From contig JAOQAE010000004.1 of assembly GCA_025963725.1 (NCBI GenBank), forward strand, positions 369,616-433,615: DNA of 64,000 nt. The letters are read 5' to 3'. The position numbers were made by a program, and so were the translations under genes. Positions 60,289 to 64,000 of the stretch are shown in pieces (the stretch's first letter is position 1; each line of letters starts with the position of its first letter). The notes under the pieces are model-generated. The model made no database searches, had not been told where the DNA came from, and saw nothing but the letters and a program-made list of their open reading frames with translations. The stretch is from Bacteroidota bacterium (lineage in GTDB: Bacteria > Bacteroidota > Bacteroidia > 2-12-FULL-35-15).

Positions 60289-61533
60289 TTATTTCGAGTT
60301 CTCTTCCCAGATCATGGCCAGGTTAACAATTGTTTCAACGGCCTTTTCCATGTCCTGTACAGAAACCCATTCAAGCTTCGAGTGGAATGCATGTTCACCT
60401 GCAAAAATGTTAGGGCAGGGAAGCCCCATGTAAGAAAAGCGGGAGCCATCGGTTCCGCCGCGGATGCTCGACAGCACCGGCTCAACACCGGCACGCTTAA
60501 TTGCTTCCAGCGCGTAGCTCACGATCTCCGGGTTTTTATCAAGCACCTTCCGCATGTTGCGGTATTGCTCCTTTACTTCGAAGCCGAATGTTGATTTCGG
60601 ATAGCCGGCGATCACTTTTGTAACCAGGGCCTTTAAAAAGTCTTCCTGTGTTTTTAAGCTTTCATCATCAAATGCACGGATGATAAATTGCAATACCGTT
60701 TTTTCGATCCCGCCGGAAATGCTTACGGGGTGAACGAAGGGCTCTTTCTTCTCAGTGCTTTCCGGGCTCATCGTATCTTTCGGCAAGGCCGCAACGATCT
60801 CCGACGCGATCTTAATTGCGCTTTCCATTTTATTCTTTGCAAACCCCGGATGTGTGCTTACGCCGTGAATGGTGATCGTTACGCCATCGGCAGAGAATGT
60901 TTCATTTTCAATATGGCCGAGCTCTTCACCATCGATGGTATAACCGAAATCGGCGCCCAGCTTTTTGAGGTCGGCTTTATCGGCGCCGCGGCCGATCTCT
61001 TCATCGGGAGTGAATAAAATTTTAATGGTGCCGTGCTTGATCTGCGGGTTGGCCATTAAATGATTCGCCGCATCCATGATCTCCGCCACGCCGGCTTTGT
61101 TATCAGCTCCCAGCAGGGTGGTGCCATCGGTGGTGATAATGTCGTTGCCGATCTGCTTCAGCAGCGAAGGGTGCTCGCTCACGCGGATCACCTGCGTTTT
61201 ATCATTTTTCAATTGAATATCGCGGCCATCGTATTTTGTGTGCAGCTGCGGGTTTACATTGGTTCCCGATGAGTCGGGTGAAGTATCCATGTGCGAGCAG
61301 AAGCAGATCACAGGCACCTTCTTGGTTGTGTTGCTTTCGATAGTGGCATACACATAACCGTTCTCGTCCATGTGCGCATCCTTAATGCCCATTTCCTGCA
61401 GCTCCTTCACCAGCAGGCGCCCGAGGTCTTTCTGTTTTTCAGTGGAAGGGCAGGTCGGCGAGTTCGGATCGCTCTGCGTATCGATCTTTACATAGTTAAG
61501 AAAGCGTTCGGTTACAGTATGTTTGATGGCCAT
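60289..61533 (-). CDS. pepT: Peptidase T (tripeptide aminopeptidase)
   Basis: 414 residues. M20 metal ligands: His81 and Asp83 in FCSHMDTSPD, Asp144 in GADNKAG, Glu178/Glu179 in PDEEIGRG, Asp201 in TIDGEELG, His384 in GEHAFHSKLE. The dimerisation insert follows VTITIHGVSTHPG. Cuts N-terminal residues from tripeptides in the cytosol. The paralogue-like downstream membrane enzyme begins 10 bases after its stop. Confidence 0.96.
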   Translation of the reverse strand: MAIKHTVTERFLNYVKIDTQSDPNSPTCPSTEKQKDLGRLLVKELQEMGIKDAHMDENGYVYATIESNTTKKVPVICFCSHMDTSPDSSGTNVNPQLHTKYDGRDIQLKNDKTQVIRVSEHPSLLKQIGNDIITTDGTTLLGADNKAGVAEIMDAANHLMANPQIKHGTIKILFTPDEEIGRGADKADLKKLGADFGYTIDGEELGHIENETFSADGVTITIHGVSTHPGFAKNKMESAIKIASEIVAALPKDTMSPESTEKKEPFVHPVSISGGIEKTVLQFIIRAFDDESLKTQEDFLKALVTKVIAGYPKSTFGFEVKEQYRNMRKVLDKNPEIVSYALEAIKRAGVEPVLSSIRGGTDGSRFSYMGLPCPNIFAGEHAFHSKLEWVSVQDMEKAVETIVNLAMIWEENSK

Positions 61534-61666
61534 GATGGATTAGTTAAATGGTTAATTAAGTTAAACGGTAAAAGGCTGTGATATTAAGGAACAGATGGCC
61601 CAGGCCTGCTTGCGTTTGCCTGAATTCCTGATTCACAAATTCCTGATAACTGAACACGAATTACCG

Positions 61667-61674
61667 TATTTTTG
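61667..61674 (+). promoter_or_regulatory. Promoter -7 box of the DUF6495-like gene
   Basis: TATTTTTG, a full TAnnTTTG match, 27 bases before the ATG at 61702. Confidence 0.55.
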
Positions 61675-61701
61675 CGCAATATTCAAAATTAACAGGCTCA
61701 G

Positions 61702-62169
61702 ATGAAATATAAAAGGCTTAACAAAGAGGAGCTGGAGGCATTGCAGCAGGACTTTGTGAATTTTCTTGCAGCGGCGCAGATAACAGGCCCCGACTGGGAA
61801 AAGATGAAGAAAGAGGAGAATCACAAGGCGAATGAGCTGATCGATGTGTTCAGCGACATGGTGTATGAAAAAGTATTGGGCAAGATCAGCTACCTTGAAT
61901 ACCGCGATGCAAAAACGCTGAACATTTTTTATTTCGGCGAGGAGATGGTGCAGCTTACTGGTTTAAGGGTAAAGGAAACGAGTTCGCTCGACCTTACTTC
62001 TCCCGACGTGATCAGCCAGTGGAGCAGCGCCAATAATGCATCGGTGAACATTGTACGCTCCGAAAAAAGATATGAAAAGGAAAGGCAGCTGGAGATCTTT
62101 GAATTGTTGCAGACCGGCTGCATGATCACCGATGATAAGCTGTTCAGGCTGCTGAACTCGATGGCTTAG
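61702..62169 (+). CDS. Conserved cytosolic protein, DUF6495-like
   Basis: 155 residues. Begins MKYKRLNKEELEALQQDFVN, followed by FLAAAQITGPDWEKMK and FSDMVYEKVLGKISYLEYRD; no signal peptide or membrane helix. I associate this start with the DUF6495 family of Bacteroidota, which has no known role. The last four bases overlap the convergent gene end. Confidence 0.75.
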   Translation: MKYKRLNKEELEALQQDFVNFLAAAQITGPDWEKMKKEENHKANELIDVFSDMVYEKVLGKISYLEYRDAKTLNIFYFGEEMVQLTGLRVKETSSLDLTSPDVISQWSSANNASVNIVRSEKRYEKERQLEIFELLQTGCMITDDKLFRLLNSMA

Positions 62170-62732
62170 TTCTCCTCGATGATGTCGAGGATCTTCTCCA
62201 TTTTTTTATCATCGTATTTTCCGGAAGTGGTGTATTTAACTTTCCCGGTTTTATCAAGCACGAAGAAATAAGGAACATCGCGTTTCTGGAAATCGAGTTC
62301 TTCCTTATAGGTTTTTCCCCCGTCATAAAAAAGCAGGTAAGGATACAGTTCTTTATCGGTCTTCGCTTTTATTTTTTCTTTCGATTGTTTTGCCGCCATC
62401 TGGTTGGCGCCGGTGAACATCGGGATGAAATACAGGTTTATATCGTAGTCGTAGCTTACATCGAACACATCGGCCTTGGAAGCATCCACCTGCCCGATGA
62501 ATTTATTGTAAACGGGATTGATCCAGGTCCTGAGGTCGTCTTCGGCCGCAGAGCTGAATGCCATGCAGATGAGCGTATACTTTCCTTTGGTATCAGCCGG
62601 GATGTTCACGGCTTTTCCGTCATACGCCTCACAGCTGATATCGGGGAACATGTTGCCGACAACGCCGGCAGGCTTAAAAGCAATGAGTGCTGCAGAGGCA
62701 AGAACGGCGAAGGAAAGAAAGATGGTTTTCAT
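62166..62732 (-). CDS. Secreted thioredoxin-fold protein without CxxC
   Basis: 188 residues with signal peptide to about AALIAFKPAG. NMFPDISCEAYDGKAVNIP, then KGKYTLICMAFSSAAEDDLRTW and DVPYFFVLDKTGKVKYTTSG follow the order of a TlpA/AhpC-like fold, but the CxxC site is replaced by MAFSSAAED, so no redox activity is expected. Function unknown; probably periplasmic. Confidence 0.75.
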   Translation of the reverse strand: MKTIFLSFAVLASAALIAFKPAGVVGNMFPDISCEAYDGKAVNIPADTKGKYTLICMAFSSAAEDDLRTWINPVYNKFIGQVDASKADVFDVSYDYDINLYFIPMFTGANQMAAKQSKEKIKAKTDKELYPYLLFYDGGKTYKEELDFQKRDVPYFFVLDKTGKVKYTTSGKYDDKKMEKILDIIEEN

Positions 62733-62781
62733 GTTTTGAATGGTTTAAGGAACTGAGGATATACCATAAAGAATCGTGCCG

Positions 62782-63051
62782 TTATTTCAGGACGGGAGGC
62801 AACTTTTCCCTGGTGAGCTCCAGTCCTGCGAGCTTCAGGACGAAAACCGCTTTTCCATTTTCAAAAACAGTTTTCATCTCATCGCGGAGCAGGTTCATCA
62901 ATTCGTCGTACTCTCCGAACAGCTGTGTGCTCAGTCCGTTCACTTCAACGCGGATGCCCTTGTTTTGTTTTATGCGCTGGATAAAATCGATCACTTTTTG
63001 TTCGTAGGCATCTTCGAGTGCGTACATGCTTATTTCAACGGTTGCGGTCAT
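62782..63051 (-). CDS. YkoF/MTH1187-like thiamine-binding-domain protein
   Basis: 89 residues, ferredoxin-like single domain. TATVEISMYALEDAYEQKVI, then VEVNGLSTQLFGEYDELMNL and GKAVFVLKLAGLEL match the pattern of the thiamine/hydroxymethylpyrimidine-binding family (STQ-x-GEYD motif). Ligand unproven. Gap of 49 bases to the thioredoxin-fold gene downstream. Confidence 0.7.
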   Translation of the reverse strand: MTATVEISMYALEDAYEQKVIDFIQRIKQNKGIRVEVNGLSTQLFGEYDELMNLLRDEMKTVFENGKAVFVLKLAGLELTREKLPPVLK

Positions 63052-63140
63052 ATTTGCGGATAGCGAATTTGTACGAATATTACGAATCTGTGTTTATGAA
63101 AGAAATGTTTATTGTGATCGGAGCCTATGGAAAATTTTGT

Positions 63141-63189
63141 GCGTTGTCAGTTCGAGTTGAGCGCTTTTCGCGCGAAGTATCGAGAACGT
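63141..63189 (+). repeat. Dispersed TTCGAG/TCGAGAAC repeat, long form
   Basis: GCGTTGTCAGTTCGAG (63141-63156), then a middle with a CTTTTCGCGCGAAG hairpin, then TATCGAGAAC. Same ends as 53344-53372, opposite orientation. The 174-base gap between the genes holds this and no clear gene. Confidence 0.75.
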
Positions 63190-63225
63190 GCGACGGCTTT
63201 GCAGGTACTACCTTCCGGTCTTCTG

Positions 63226-63828
<603 letters not shown>

Positions 63829-63853
63829 AAAGTGTTATGGTTATAATAAAGAT

Positions 63854-64000
63854 TTATTTTTCTGCTTCTATGATCTTAGCCGATTTTAACATCCGGCCAA
63901 TGCGGATCAGCTTCATCAGCATTTCAAAACGTTCGGTATAAGTGCGGTTAAGGATGATCTGCTCCCTTTCCTGCTCGTTTATAATAACTTTTTTTCCTGG
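63854..64000 (-). CDS. 3' end of a conserved hypothetical gene (truncated by the window)
   Basis: 48 residues are visible and the frame is open at the window edge. Reads EQEREQIILNRTYTERFEML, then MKLIRIGRMLKSAKIIEAEK, a charged helical segment. No family is recognised. Lies 25 bases upstream of the cyclophilin gene on the same strand, so probably the same transcript. Confidence 0.65.
   Translation of the reverse strand, partial: PGKKVIINEQEREQIILNRTYTERFEMLMKLIRIGRMLKSAKIIEAEK

Overview
The window is chromosomal DNA from a member of the Bacteroidota. The evidence is the combination of type IX secretion (T9SS) cargo domains, a PorZ homologue, the merged str-S10-spc-alpha ribosomal operon without tuf or adk, TAnnTTTG-type promoter -7 boxes, and near-absence of Shine-Dalgarno sequences. 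A genus cannot be named from sequence alone. All calls come from reading the sequence and its translations; no database search was run.

Layout. (1) 1-2256: 3' end of a T9SS cargo protein, a small secreted protein and a sulfotransferase. (2) 2223-7711, minus strand: a tight operon with two KAS III-like synthases, a private acyl carrier protein, an SDR reductase, a DPM1/GtrB-like polyprenyl-phosphate glycosyltransferase, a PseH-like GNAT and an AspH/LpxO-like hydroxylase, which looks like a pathway for an unusual acylated, hydroxylated surface glycan or lipid. (3) 7821-18853: a TMTC-like membrane glycosyltransferase, a small secreted protein and a 2817-residue Ser/Thr-rich Ig-like repeat protein ending in a T9SS type B sorting domain. 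(4) 19140-38127: about 19 kb of translation genes (rpsL to rplQ, with fusA, secY, map, infA and rpoA), followed by carA.

(5) 39505-48263: a DUF72 protein, tRNA-Arg(CCG), porZ, recO, a secreted cupredoxin with a T9SS sorting domain, an M42 peptidase, a TPR protein and a DUF4421-like protein. (6) 48291-57076, minus strand: sterol-desaturase-like hydroxylase plus pbpC, three paralogous T9SS cargo proteins, and a phosphodiesterase-TPR-sulfotransferase fusion preceded by a 62-residue protein with a PEP-CTERM-like tail. (7) 57296-64000: HU, a Cys-motif membrane protein, a GT39-like glycosyltransferase fused to a fascin-like trefoil, pepT, and several small secreted or conserved proteins including a cyclophilin.

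The most interesting theme is surface-protein and glycan biology. A TMTC-like enzyme, whose animal relatives O-mannosylate cadherin beta-sandwich domains, sits beside a giant Ser/Thr-rich beta-sandwich repeat protein and diverges from an operon holding a lipid-phosphate-sugar synthase. A possible ECF-sigma promoter precedes the secreted genes. Small-scale signals of note are higher-order repeats in the giant gene, 7-8 bp periodic palindromic spacers in the ribosomal operon, a perfect Shine-Dalgarno at rplF, and two copies of a dispersed TTCGAG/TCGAGAAC repeat.
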